Of a stretch of 40,246 bases of DNA, positions 21,366 through 32,990 are shown one piece after another (within the stretch, counting starts at the first letter, position 1; each line of letters starts with the position of its first letter). The notes beneath the pieces are model-generated. The model saw only the letters and a program-made list of their open reading frames with translations, was not told the DNA's origin and made no database searches. The DNA comes from Cytidiella melzeri (lineage: Eukaryota > Basidiomycota > Agaricomycetes > Polyporales > Irpicaceae), in contig JABYQR010000389.1 in the NCBI GenBank assembly GCA_022592445.1, forward strand, positions 1 through 40,246. The letters run 5' to 3'. A program made the translations under genes and the position numbers.

Positions 21366-24040
21366 CTTCCAAATGTACGACATTGCTAGTGTATATTTCT
21401 GGTATCATCCTTTGCTCTACCTACTTGGACTGATCCTCGAAATGAGAGCACAGGCACTCAAGCATGCCCACGCAGAGTTGCAAAGCAAAGCATGAATTGT
21501 TTTGCAAGGCATACAGCGCGTACAAAGCGGGTGGGGCAACACCGTACATAGGGTGTGCTTCACCCACGGGAATGTGTGAGGATGGATGGATGGGAGGAAA
21601 AGGATGCGTGCGGATGTGGATAATGACAAAGGGACCGGACGGCAAGAGGTGTAGGGGAGAACGGTGGAGGAGTGGAAGGGCAACCCGAAAACGCTTGAAG
21701 AGGACTCACAATCGTAAACACGCTGGTCAAGGGTAGCGATAGGAATGAAGAAGACGATGTGATGAGACTTTCGTCTGTTATGTTTCTCGCTATTTTCGTA
21801 GGTTTTGCCGGATACGATGGAAGGACACTGGACGGAGGGAAGTGGAGAACATGAGAATGATATCACTTGGGATCTCAAAAAAAAGCATGCAGAACACAGC
21901 GATGACGGCAAAAAGCGTCTTGGATAAGTGGATAAATAGGGCGCATAGAAGGTCTCCAGCGTAAATGAGGCATTGCTGACAATGTTGAACGTTGAGGGCA
22001 CATGGAAAAGTTCGAGACGGGACTGCATTATGCGCGCGTAAACCTGCACCGACCACGAGACACCTCAGCCTCTAGTCGCGCACAGCTCGTTGAAGCCCCA
22101 GAATTCGGATTGCGTGACGCGAGGCAGTGGAGATGAGCAATAGATACGATGGGTGGCAGAACGATTGATAGAGTAAATGTTTGAGATAAGTCGTCGTACA
22201 GTAGGAGAGCCCATCAGGAACGACGAGACTGAGGCTGCGCGCGAATGAACCAACGAGAAGAGAGAGAACCAGGAGACCGACGGCGACGAGACGAGACAGC
22301 AATACAGGATTCACTGCATGCAATAAGAGAGCGAAGCAGATGTGCCTTGCGCTAGCGCGAGGGGAGCAAAATGTTGGGCAATATGAGTATTCGGTGCAGC
22401 AGACCAGGAGAGGAGCGAATATCGGACAACGAGAGATGAAGCTGGTATTCAGAGGATACCTTTAGTCTAGGAGGAGCCACTGTGTGTGTTTCTTTACTGT
22501 TCGATGCAATCTAATGCGTAGGCCTTTCCTAGACCTTCGGCAGGTGCCTTGAGCAATGGTATGAAGAGTAGATGGCGGGGTGCACCACACGAGTCGAGTA
22601 TGCAGCCCACCGAATAGGCGCCACGACACGAATGGGCCTAAACGGCGCAGTCTGGTACTAGTAAGTCTGGACCAAGTCATATGCTCGAATTACAACTGAG
22701 ATTGGAGTAAGATCGCTAGCGAGCGGGCATTTGTCCGACAATTGGCGGATTGTAGATACTACTCACTGAGTGGGCCATTCGCGTCCAGGTCAGTCTTCAA
22801 GGCGTCAGTGTTTGCATGTGCTCTCCGTCAGATGTGCGATTGCTATGCTCAACTCTGTGAGACGGGCCTTGGGATGTCATCGACTTCATGCGTCTCGGAG
22901 CGCAAAAGTGCTTCTAGGAGATCGTCGATTGTCTTGCGCACGATGTTGTTTGAGCTTGTCAACGGGCAAGAGATGGGCCAACGGTCGAGTCCAATTATCA
23001 AGTTGTTCGGACAGCGAATATGGACGTTGGAGATCATTTGTCTGTCTGAGGTATTGGTAAACACATAAGACTCAGCGTGTAGGAACGTGACGAGGCGAGA
23101 AATAATGGGTCCCGAGCCATTGCCAGCATGCAACGAGCCTGAAGGCGCAAATGACTTTGAAGCGTCGCGGTCGAGAGGCAGGTGGAAGTCTGAGCGTGCA
23201 CCAGGGAGCATGAGTCGCCTGTGATGTTCGGCGCCCATATCTTCATCTTCATCGGTATAGGGAGACATGTCGTCTGTCTGCCAGGCGGGTGCATCCATTG
23301 AGCCTATGTTCTCCTCTGAAAGGAAGAGATGATCTATTCCAGCCTAGTAGCGAACGCGGGTGGAAGCCCCGATGTTGGCGATGAGTTTACAGATGCTCGA
23401 AGACAGAGTGACGAGAGTAGGATGCATCTGTTGCCAATTTGCGAGTACTCTTGTTTCCGTGCTTGGTGTACAGTGGAGCGGCGAGTGGCTCATGGGTCGA
23501 AGTGCCTGTCGTGAGCTAGCACAGATGGTCAGAGAAGGAATGGCTTGTCGATGAGTTTGTTTGCGAGACTGGCGAGAGAGAAAGTGGGAATACTCGGAAC
23601 AGCCGGCCGTATAGCAAGACGTGAAAAGCAAGGGAAGCTGCAAGAGGCTGAGGACGAGGGGAAACGACGGTGTAGTATGAGTACTGAACAGATGCACAGC
23701 AAAGGCGTGTCTTTTCGAGTGGACGAAAGCAGGACTGTTTGTTGTGGTGAAGATCTCTAGCTTCTGTGTGGGTAATGCGAGCTAGACGTGAATGTGAAAT
23801 ATTTGTCTCCCACCTGGCAGACAGTGCGGTAGTCAGCTGTTGAATGAGAACGGCGTCAAGTCACCGCTAACGTGGTCGTCGTTCTTGGGAGAAGAGAGGG
23901 TAGGAGTCTGCAGAAAGGGTGCGCGTATCGAGTCGTCGAGGAGGGCCAAGTTCCAAGTTCCAGCTGCCATAGCCACGTACGACCTTCAACTCACCGTTCA
24001 CATTCGTGGGCAAGAGGCTTCAAGGTCAGCTCGATAATCG
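21366..24040. repeat. Downstream module X1 (paralogue of 32990-35826, diverged copy of module A)
   Basis: It begins with the same sequence type as after copies A and B (GGGCAACCCGAAAACGCT is shared) but is more diverged from them than from X2. Identity with unit 2 continues to about 24040 and then stops sharply, which marks the end of the duplicated unit. Apart from the - strand frame at 22849-23298 I see no gene. Confidence 0.7.
22849..23298 (-). pseudogene. Conserved - strand reading frame of unknown function, copy X1
   Basis: 149 codons starting MDAPAWQTDDMS, then an acidic stretch, HLPLDRDASKSFAPSG, and a later VRKTIDDLLEALLRSE. It matches 34467-34937 closely and 12909-13550 more distantly. 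An internal deletion of about 8 codons separates it from the X2 version. Function and family are unknown. Its end at the 3' side may lie in an unrecognised exon. Confidence 0.35.
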
Positions 24041-24951
24041 TTGAAAGAGACGAAAACTTGCGGCTTACATAATCGTTCACAGCGCAGGCCAATCACAAGT
24101 CACGCCGGTATTGGTTTCGCAAAAACCTCGACATACAGGTGTGCTTCCTCAACATGGGGAGCGACCCTTTCACATAGATTGCCTACACTGGGAAACGAAG
24201 CGGGTAAGGTCAGCGTGGTACACAAAGTGCACTTTGACCACAAGACGGATGAGGATGGATGCGCGGTGGGGAGTGCAATTCTGGACGATCGCCGTGCAAG
24301 GCCCGTATGAAAGGCATCATCTAGTGGTGAAGGGAACTACGTGTGTAGGGGTGGAAGGAAGACAACAAAGGCTCAAGGTTTGTAGAGAGTTACGCATCCA
24401 AGTGACAACAGGCGTTCACGTTCATCCTGCCCTCTCACACGTACACCGTGATGGCTGAAACTCTGATGACTTTCACAACATCTCAGTACGACGCTGGGAA
24501 GACCCAGAGGGCGAGGAATAAGGATAGGTCTATCAGCCAGCGACACACGGGGAAACACAAGGATGTTACATTGTGATGACTGTGGGAATATCGCTGATAC
24601 AGTTCACTGCGCAGGTTTACTGATACTGGTTCAAATAGCAGGAACAGTAGGAAGGAACACGAATAGAACTGTTATTCGAAGGTTGCCGTATGTGCGGGAC
24701 GATGCATCCACGTGCTGTGTCCCAGCTTACTATAAGGGTCTGAAGCACAGTCTTCGCAGAGGCAGGCTTGCAATATGCCGCGCAATGTTCCGCAATGCCA
24801 GGCTTACACGCTCTATGCTCGTGGGAGATGGTGGGCATCTTCTGTGCCTCTGGCGCTCTTGACCCGTGCTGACACTCTCCTGCTCCAGCGGTTCCCACAC
24901 GACAACCTCACATACGCTACCATCTCGTTGCTTTTTTGAGGCTCCACAGCG
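24041..24951 (+). promoter_or_regulatory. Unit junction and 5' flank of NACHT-WD40 copy B
   Basis: The first 400 bp match nothing else in the window. From about 24480 the sequence resembles the 5' flank of copy A in patches. No convincing gene is seen. The likely promoter of copy B lies in the second half, before the ATG at 24952. Confidence 0.4.
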
Positions 24952-27900
24952 ATGCCCAAACGCATTCGTGCTTGGCTCAAGAATATAGCCAATCCTACGA
25001 CGGAGGCCGCAATTGTCAGTGACTCAGGCGCTGATGCATCCAGGGCGAGCGACGTCGAACATTCACAGGACAGGGCAGGGACAGTCGGAGGCGTCGCAAG
25101 CGCATCGAACCAAAGAGTGGTGGCAGGATCAGATGGCGCAAGCGAAGCAGGAACGGGGCACATGCGCATTGTAAGTAGCTAGGTCAGAGACGTCACCGAC
25201 GATCAAGAGGCTAACGCGTCGCTGGCTATGAAGAGCAATGCTGGAAATCTAGCCAAAGGAGTCGGCACGACATTGCTGGATCTGACAGAAGTGGTGTCCG
25301 ACGTCTTTCCTCCTCTCAAGAGCGCAGCGGCCGGCATGAATTTTCTCCGTAAACTTGCCAAGGTGAGCGGCGATAGCAACTTTGGGCATGTTTCATGGCA
25401 TTCAAAGACGAATCAGAACACCCGAGGTAACAAGAAAGATGCTAAACGGCTCTTGAAGCGGATCGAGGCGATTGAGAGATCGTGGACCACAACAAACGAC
25501 ACACATGCACTTCATTGTCGTAGTGTCTTGACAGAGTGATTGTTGTGTCTTTCGACTGCCTCTAGTACATTGATTGACATGTTATGCAGGGAATTGGACG
25601 CTAAACGGAAGAAACTGAAGGAGATAGTCCAGGAAAAGATCACCCAGCGCACTTTCACGGCATCTGACACCAAGGAGGTGATTGAAGGATATATACGCGA
25701 TGTTGAGCAAGCCCTCAACGACTATGAGGTGTCTACTGGTCCCGATTCTGCTGCTAGACACTACTGATGCAGTCAACAGCGTTCTCTAGTCGAAAACATC
25801 CATAGGCTCCAGGTGGAGCAGATTGTACGTCCATTTAACGATCGACAGCATTTATACCCACTGATTCTGGACCACATCTTGGCCAGAACTACGGTGAATT
25901 ACTTCTTAATTTATGATCATGAAGCATGTCGCTCATTTCAGATTGTTACTAGACGAGCGGGACTCTCTCGACAAGCTACCTCGCGCGAAGGACGCTGGCT
26001 TCAACGCATCTGGGTCTGATACACGCTCGCACTGTCTCGAAGATACACGGGTGGACATCTTACGCGAGCTCATGGAGTGGGCCGACAGCTCCTCTGCAAA
26101 ACAAGTCTATTGGCTTAACGGTCACGCTGGTAGCGGGAAGTCGACCATCGCGCAGAGCTTTGCAGAGCAACTTGCTGATAACGGGCGGCTTGGTGCCAGT
26201 TTCTTCTGTTCTCGGTCCTCCGCGCACGCAAGCGATCGGACGATGATCTTCCCGACCATTGCGTTCCATCTTGCGACATCTTCAAACAACGCCTCGCTGA
26301 AATTCAGGAAAGCGGTTCTGGATGCCCTCGAGAAAAATCAGGACATCGCGTCGTTGGCTCTCCACAACCAATTTCAGGAACTTATCATCCGCCCAGCGGA
26401 TGAGTCTGGCATAGAGACTGTCATTGTCATCGATGCGCTTGATGAATGCAGGGACGACGAAGCCACCTCCATCATCCTCTCGTACTTAGCCCAATTCATT
26501 GCACGCATTCCGAAGATCAAATTCTTCATCACGAGCCGTCCAGAGACGAACATCCGCATGGGGTTTCGTCTCAAAGGCTTAAGGCCCGTTACCGACGTGA
26601 TGATATTGCACATAGTAGGCGCGACGTCTGTAGACAAGGACATCAGGCGATTCCTAGAGGTGAAGCTCAACGATTCGGAGGCTCGCGCAGGGCGTAGCGA
26701 CCTCCACCTTCCCAATGACTGGCCCAGTAAATCTGATGTGGAGAATCTTGTGGCAAAATCTGGCGGTCTCTTTATCTTCGCAGCGACAGCAGTCAAATTA
26801 ATCTTTGACGAAGTCAGTAATCCGCAAGACCAGCTAAACGCGCTTTTGAGCCAGAAAGACAGATTTGTCAAGGAAGGGTCATCTGGCCTCGACAACCTTT
26901 ACCTCGATGTCCTTTCACGTGCATTCTCCAAGAAGGACGACGACTTCATGCAGAGGATTCGATCTATACTGGGCTTCCTCGTAGTCGCAAGTGATCTCGT
27001 CTCTACTTCGACAATGGCGGACATCTTGGGCCTGAACTCGGCTACCATTCAGACATCCCTCAGGTCACTTCACTCCGTGCTTCTTGTACCGGAGGATTCC
27101 ACCCTCCCCATTCGTTTCTTTCATAAATCCTTCCCTGATTTCCTCTCAGACTCGACGCGATGTACGAATGCTCGATTTTACATTGGTCGAGATGCACACC
27201 ACTTCAACGCCGCCACACGCTGCTTCGAGACCATGGAAGGCGGGCTGAAGAAGAACATCTGCGGTCTGCCTCGGTATGCCATGAACGACGAGGTCGCTCT
27301 CACCACGCTTGACCGATGCATCTCCGAAGCGTTGAGATACAGTTGCCGATACTGGGCTGCTCATCTCCTCACCGACGGCAATCGCGAGGAACATCTACTT
27401 TCCGACGCTGATTACGAGAACGGACAACTTAGCAAGGCCTGCGCTCTCCGCCGTTTCCTTACCACACGTCAGCTACAGTGGTTCGAGGTCCTTGGGCTCC
27501 TCCGGGATCTGCGAACCGCCGTTAATTCATTGACCGATGTGCACGAGTGGCTTAGCTCGGTATGACTTGCACATTCATCGGGCTATTCCGTGCTAATTGC
27601 CTCTTCAACGCAGTGCGACGACAAGTACAAGACACTGATCGACTGGGCCGATGATGGTCGAAGGTTCATTTTGAACGCGTTCGACATTGTTGACGCGTCC
27701 GTGGCCCACATTTACCATTCTGCCCTCCTTTTCGCTTCGAACGAGTCGCTGCTCAAATCATCTCATGTAGCGGACCTGGCATGTGAAGCTGCAGTTGTCA
27801 TTGGAGGCGCAAAGGCACAGAAGGGCGGACCTATTAGGACTGTACAAATGCCGAATAGGGTCTACGCGCTGGAATACTCCCCTGATGGAACCATGATCGC

Positions 27901-29622
27901 TGCTGGTGGCTGGGGTTTCAGTTACCTGTCACGCTCTGCAACTGGAGAGCTACTGGCTGAATTCAAACATGGGGACTATGTCGATTCTCTTTCGTTCTCC
28001 CACGACAATCGAATCCTTGCCACAGTTTGCGGTTACTCCATCACGTTGTGGGACGTTCGCACCGGTGTTAGTACCATCACGCTGCATGGTGAAGTCGGAG
28101 TGGATATCAAGAGTGTTGCATTTCATCCTTACTCTGGCTGTGGAGAGTATCTCGTGTCTAGTGCAGAGGATGGTCGTGTTCGTCTATGGAACATTGACTC
28201 TGGCGATGATTGCTGTCAACAACAATTCACTGTGAGGATGACAGATGCGGTCTTGTGCTGGCTGAGGCGTCCTGGCCCCAAGACTGTTATTGTTGGCGGC
28301 AAGGGGCCTAGGTGTACTGAGTTGTGGGAGGTGGATCCTCCTCGCCAGGCAAAGGTCTTCCAACATCTCGAGCCTAAAAGTGGGGATTATGTTACCGCGG
28401 TGGCTTCCTCGTTCGACGGATCACTTGTTGCGTCAGGCTCCTCATCAGGTCGCCTAGTGGTATACAGTGTAGAGACCGGCGATTCTGTCTACAACATCCC
28501 AACCACCTACACTGTCTTGTCACTGCAGTTCTCGCCCACTACAAACCCCGGCATGCTTGCCTTTGCAGTATCTGACTCTACTGCTATCTATGTCGTCTAT
28601 CTAGAAGGCATCTCTGATCGCGCGGTGTCGCTGTTTGAAGCGCATCGTTATGACGTCAGAGCTGTCGCGTTCTCTCCGGATGGCAGGTTCATCGCCTCCG
28701 GTGCAATCGATAGGACTGTCAACATCTGGGAAGCGGGAGTCAGGGCCCTCAGCCAGGACGAGGACAACAATGTTACTCAGGGTGTCAGCTGCACGCACTA
28801 CTCCAACGATGGGCAGCTGTTGGTTGCCGGCTCATATAATGGAACAGTGCGAGTATGGGATGCTCGGAACGGGACACTTCAAAATGTCCTACGCGAGCAC
28901 TCAAGACGTGTCATTGACGCAGTATTCTCATCTCACAACCACTATGTCATCTTTGTTGACTTGGATGGGTGTGGGCATCTCTGGGACTGGTCTCAAGATG
29001 AGACAATGGCACAGCAGAAAATCAAATGGAGTACGACGATAAGTATGAGAGCCGGATCTTACCATACACCCACGGCACATTGGGGTTCTTCCACTCTGCA
29101 GTCCCATGGCACACGACAACTACGCGAATCGACTGCTGGACAATCGAGCAAGTTGACGGCGCTGACCCTCGCATGGTTCTGGCTGCGCGAGGGGATGTCA
29201 GTTCCCGTAACGAACGTGTTGTGCGGATCAGCCACCGAGAACATGCAAAAGCCGACACCGACATCACTCTCGTACTCGAGTGCGAATCCGGCAAGCGATA
29301 CTCTGCTACCTGGAGGAACGCCAGGGCAGTGACCGACACGACGCAGACGCTGCAATTTGTTGAAGAAGCAGGCGAAGCATCGTCCCTCATCGGAGTTGAC
29401 ACAGCGCTCACTAGCTCAGAGGCACCATGCTATCGATCAGATGACGGGAAGTGGGTTCTGGATGGACGACAAGGTCGAAGGATTCTCTGGATTCCACCTA
29501 CACACAGAGAGATGTCTATGCGTTTCAAAGGTCAATGGCACGGGGAAAGGCTAGCGTTGGGCAACGGCCGCCTGCTTCTTGTCGACTTTTCGCGTGCAAA
29601 GTTCGACGACAGTCCCTTCTAG
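24952..29622 (+). pseudogene. NACHT-WD40 STAND (NLR-like) gene, copy B, nearly intact
   Basis: Exons from frame and splice sites: 24952-25362, 25417-25535, 25590-25728, 25780-25824, a 7-nt microexon 25887-25893, 25953-27559, and 27614-29622. Introns are 51-62 nt. The product would be about 1440 residues: basic N-terminal helix (MPKRIRAWLKNIA), helical bundle to about 235, NACHT with P-loop GHAGSGKST near 296 and Walker B VIVIDALDEC near 396, then WD40 repeats (SPDGRFIASGAIDRTVNIWE, NGTVRVWDARNG) and the C-terminal RILWIPP...LALGNGRLLLVDFS typical of these fungal proteins. Two lesions are seen: an in-frame TAG at 25180-25182 in exon 1 and a -1 shift near 29021-29032 relative to copy A. A downstream ATG at 25228 would avoid the stop and keep most of the helical bundle. 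The shift would truncate the last 200 residues. It may be a young pseudogene, a shortened working gene, or contain sequence errors. Confidence 0.82.
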
Positions 29623-31985
29623 TGTACGTGTACAGCTCGCTGCTCGATACATCACACATCCACCATCCGTACACCGAAAGTCACGGCAGCCCCATAAATC
29701 TTTCGATTACTTGTATGCATGCGTAGTAGTCGACGTCAATTCCAAGGGCATTCGAAGTGCATTTTACTGCAATGTCTGAAATACACATCTGCATGGCGGG
29801 CATACATATGTAGAGCCACGACACACACATATACTGATGGGGACCTGACAAAAACGAGTAACATAGAGGACCTACACTAGGATACAAAGCGGGTTGGGGG
29901 TAACACGGTATATAGGGTGTGCTGCGACCACGGAACGAGTGAGGATGAATGGATGAGCGGGTGTGCGGAGTGATGAAGGGACAGCAAGGATGTGGGGAAC
30001 GGGCAAGGGGACGGTACAAGGTGAATCTTGAAGCTTGGTGGGCAACCCGAAAACGCTCGTAGAGAACTCGGAAGCGTAAACGCACGAGCAGCCGTCTGGT
30101 CTCATTGTTCTTTGTCGGTTTTCTTGGATGCGAGGACACGAGGAGAGACAGCATAGACAGAGGTAGGTGGAAAACATGAGAACGAGATCCCTTGGAATCT
30201 GGAGGAAAAGATGCAAGACACGCTGATGAGGGCGAAGACGCTGAGGAGGAACAAACCAAATTAGTGCGAGAGCGTCTCAAGTGGGACAGTGAAGTAGGAC
30301 ACAATGAGAGTCTTCAGCGTGCATGACGGCTGCTGATATCGACGAAGGCCAGGGGAAAGAACAACACGCGCAAAGACCCGCAGCGTCAACGCAGCTTGAG
30401 CTTGCTACGCGCCGACCACGAGAGTCCTCTACGCCGATCGATGTACAGTTCATTTTAGGCCAAGAATAGTTTGCGAGACGTGGTGAAGCGGTGTGAATAA
30501 GCAATATATACCATGCGTGGTTGATGGACGGTTCGCTGAGAAAGGATGGATATGTCGTTGTGTGGTGGAAAATCGCGAAAGAGATGTCGAAACTGAGGCG
30601 GTGCGAATGTGTTAATGAGGAGACCGAAATCCCGGAAAGCGACAACGATGAGGCGAGAGAATACTGGACGTGCTGCTTTTCGACAAGAGAGGGAAAGTGT
30701 ATGCACCTCGGGCTTGGGAAAGGAATACCCTTGTCAAACGCTATGCGCACATTGTGCAGCAGCCCAGGAAAGCAGTAGGACATGGGACAGCGAGAGATGA
30801 AGTCGGCATCACAAGGAAACAAATGCCTTCTACCCTGAAGGAGCCTTCGTGTAGCTTTCTTTGCCTGCGGATGCGACCCAGTTCCGCAAATCTTTGGCAG
30901 GGGCCTCGGGTGATCGTACGTCGAGTAGACAGCGTGGTACACCACGCAATTCCGGTATGCAGCCAACTGACTCGGAGCAGGCGCCACCAGACGAACCAGC
31001 CCATACAGCGCAGACCGGTAGCCCTATTGACTATGCTTGAGCTGCAACTGAGAGTAGGTCCTAACATTTATCCGACAGCCAGTGGAGTGCAGGACGGAGA
31101 CTGCGAAAGCGAAGGCACGGTAGGAGCCGAAGGCGGATGCGTGTACTCGTACCCAGTGCAAGTTGACTGCCTCGCATACATAGGAGTGGCATGCATGGGA
31201 GCGTCAGGATGCCTTACAATCTGTGCATCCATGAAGTAGACGCGGTGGCTGATGTCCAGTGCCCAGTGGAGAGGCGCAGGCGTAGGAGACGGTGCTAAAG
31301 CCCCAGCAGGACGTCCAGTGGCGATAACTTGCAGTACGAGATACTGCGCCAGGGACCTTATGTAGCCACAGACAATGCGATCGTCTGCTGCGGAGCTCTA
31401 CTTTGCAGGCGGAGGTACCGAGCGTCGCTGATAGTCTCTTAGCAACGCACACCTCACGAGGCGGTCCGTCTTTGCCCTTGTCAATCCCCAGCACGTCCAG
31501 ATACTCTTGTACTTGCTCCCCGTCGAATGACCGTGTTGAAGACAGGCCCCGGAGATGCTGTCCGACGAGATTTGGAACACCCAGATGCTTCGAGGAGATC
31601 TTCGATGGCCTTGCGCAGACAATTGTACGGGCTCGTCGAGGAGAGAGAGATAGGCAGGGGAACGGCGGAGAGGCCAAAGGCACGTGATAGGCGTTCGACT
31701 GTGTCGACCATAGGCACCATTCGTCCATGAGAATCCAACGATCGTGCGCAATAAGATCAAGTGCCAGTGATTCCAACTTTCTTAGAGAACGGTTTGGGCC
31801 GTTGGATATAGTGTGCCTGATGCAAAAGTCAGTGCCTATATAGGATTTATCATGATGTGTAAGAATGTACGAGGTCTTGTTCAGGAACGTCCAGTCGTCA
31901 ATTCACTTGTTTGTCACCGTACAACCGCGAAGGATGATGCAGTCGACGCAGCATCCCCACTACTTCCGGGAGTAGAGAGGGGCGG
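29623..31985. repeat. Downstream module B (paralogue of module A)
   Basis: Starts right after the copy B stop and is about 97% like 11277 onwards for several hundred bases, then less. It lacks about 520 bp present in module A; the junction is near 31937. A degenerate version of the unknown - strand frame lies at 31481-31776. No other gene is seen. Confidence 0.75.
31481..31776 (-). pseudogene. Conserved - strand reading frame of unknown function, copy B (degenerate)
   Basis: LALDLIAHDRWILMDEWCLW is shared with copy A in one frame, while the following motif LRKAIEDLLEA lies in another frame, so this copy is frameshifted. Its 5' part is removed by the 520-bp deletion of the module. Confidence 0.35.
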
Positions 31986-32745
31986 AGTGGACGCTTGTTT
32001 TTACCCCTGCACCGCTAGCAACAATCAACACTGTCTCAAAACCTTGAAGACTAGACATGAGTTACGACTACTGCTCTTCTTCCCAGACACGGCGAGGCTT
32101 CTTCCTCGAGGATGCATCCATTCCCGCCCCGTAGCGAAGGCGAATAGGGGTCCTGAAGAGAGGCAATGGCGATAAGTCGGTGAGATGAGAGTGACAAGAG
32201 TAAAACGCACCTGCCACTGTCTTATTGATTGCGCGCTGGCTGTCGACGGGAATGGGAACGGCCATCTGTTCATTGGAGGGGGTCAAGGAGCCTGTCGCAA
32301 GCTAGCACCTGAGATGACCAGGGGAGACATGGTCTGCCGCTGAACGGATCTGAGCGTGCTTGCTTGTGCTACGAGAGACTAGGCGAAGATAGAACAGCAG
32401 GTCGTAAAGTAGCTCTTGAAAGAATCTGCAAGGGGGTTGAGAAGAGCGACGATGCAGAAGGAGTTCTGTGGTAAACGCACCGAGTACTGTGTGTTGCGGT
32501 GTACCAGGGTTGTTCTCGGGTCGATCCTTCGAGGCGTCCACTGTCCACGGTCAACTGGCCAAGCCACGGTTTTTCGACTGACTGTGAGTATCAGTGGCCA
32601 CGAAAGGCTTCAGCTGGCGGCCAACGTTGACGCATACAGGAAGGACGTGAGGGTATGCAACGGCCAGAGTCGAAAGAGTGAACGTCGAAGTCGAAGATCA
32701 CCAATAAGATCCAGAGATCCCGAATACAGGCTATCGGGCCCAAAC
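31986..32745. repeat. Module X2, first part
   Basis: Close copy of 20317-21110 without the Plavaka-type element next to it, so it serves as the empty site. On the - strand near 32220-32286, MAVPIPVDSQRAINKTV is open and followed by a possible intron donor. Too little is visible to call a gene. Confidence 0.6.
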
Positions 32746-32749
32746 ACAC

Positions 32750-32990
32750 CAATCTGTGGAGGAGGCATCCCTCGTTGGAGCTGACGACCCAGTCACTGAC
32801 TCAGAGGCACCATGTAATCAACTAGAGTCCGGCGGGAAGTAGGTCTCAACGTCGAAGGGTGCCGGAGGATTACACCCAGAAACAACATTCAAAGGCATGA
32901 TAGGACGATGGGACGGGGAAAGGCTAGCTTTGGGGGCGGTTGTCTGGTACTTGTTGACTTTTCGCATGTGGGGTCCGAACGATAGCTCTT
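32750..32990 (+). pseudogene. Relic of a NACHT-WD40 3' end (module X2)
   Basis: Carries the same fragment as 21115-21365 (GADDPVTDSEAPC, later GERLALG), with an extra deletion of about 15 bases near its start. The frame is broken early. Confidence 0.65.

Noticed and set aside
21417..22056. Long - strand frame (about 210 codons) in module X1 and its copy at 33039-33684
   Set aside because: The product is a run of Ser, Pro, His and Cys without domain, and its start and frame change between X1 and X2 through single-base differences.
25171..25207. Intron starting GTAAGT in exon 1 of copy B to skip the TAG
   Set aside because: The nearest acceptors would give introns of 17-37 nt, shorter than all others in this gene, and the longer one runs into a new stop. 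Copy A has no intron there.
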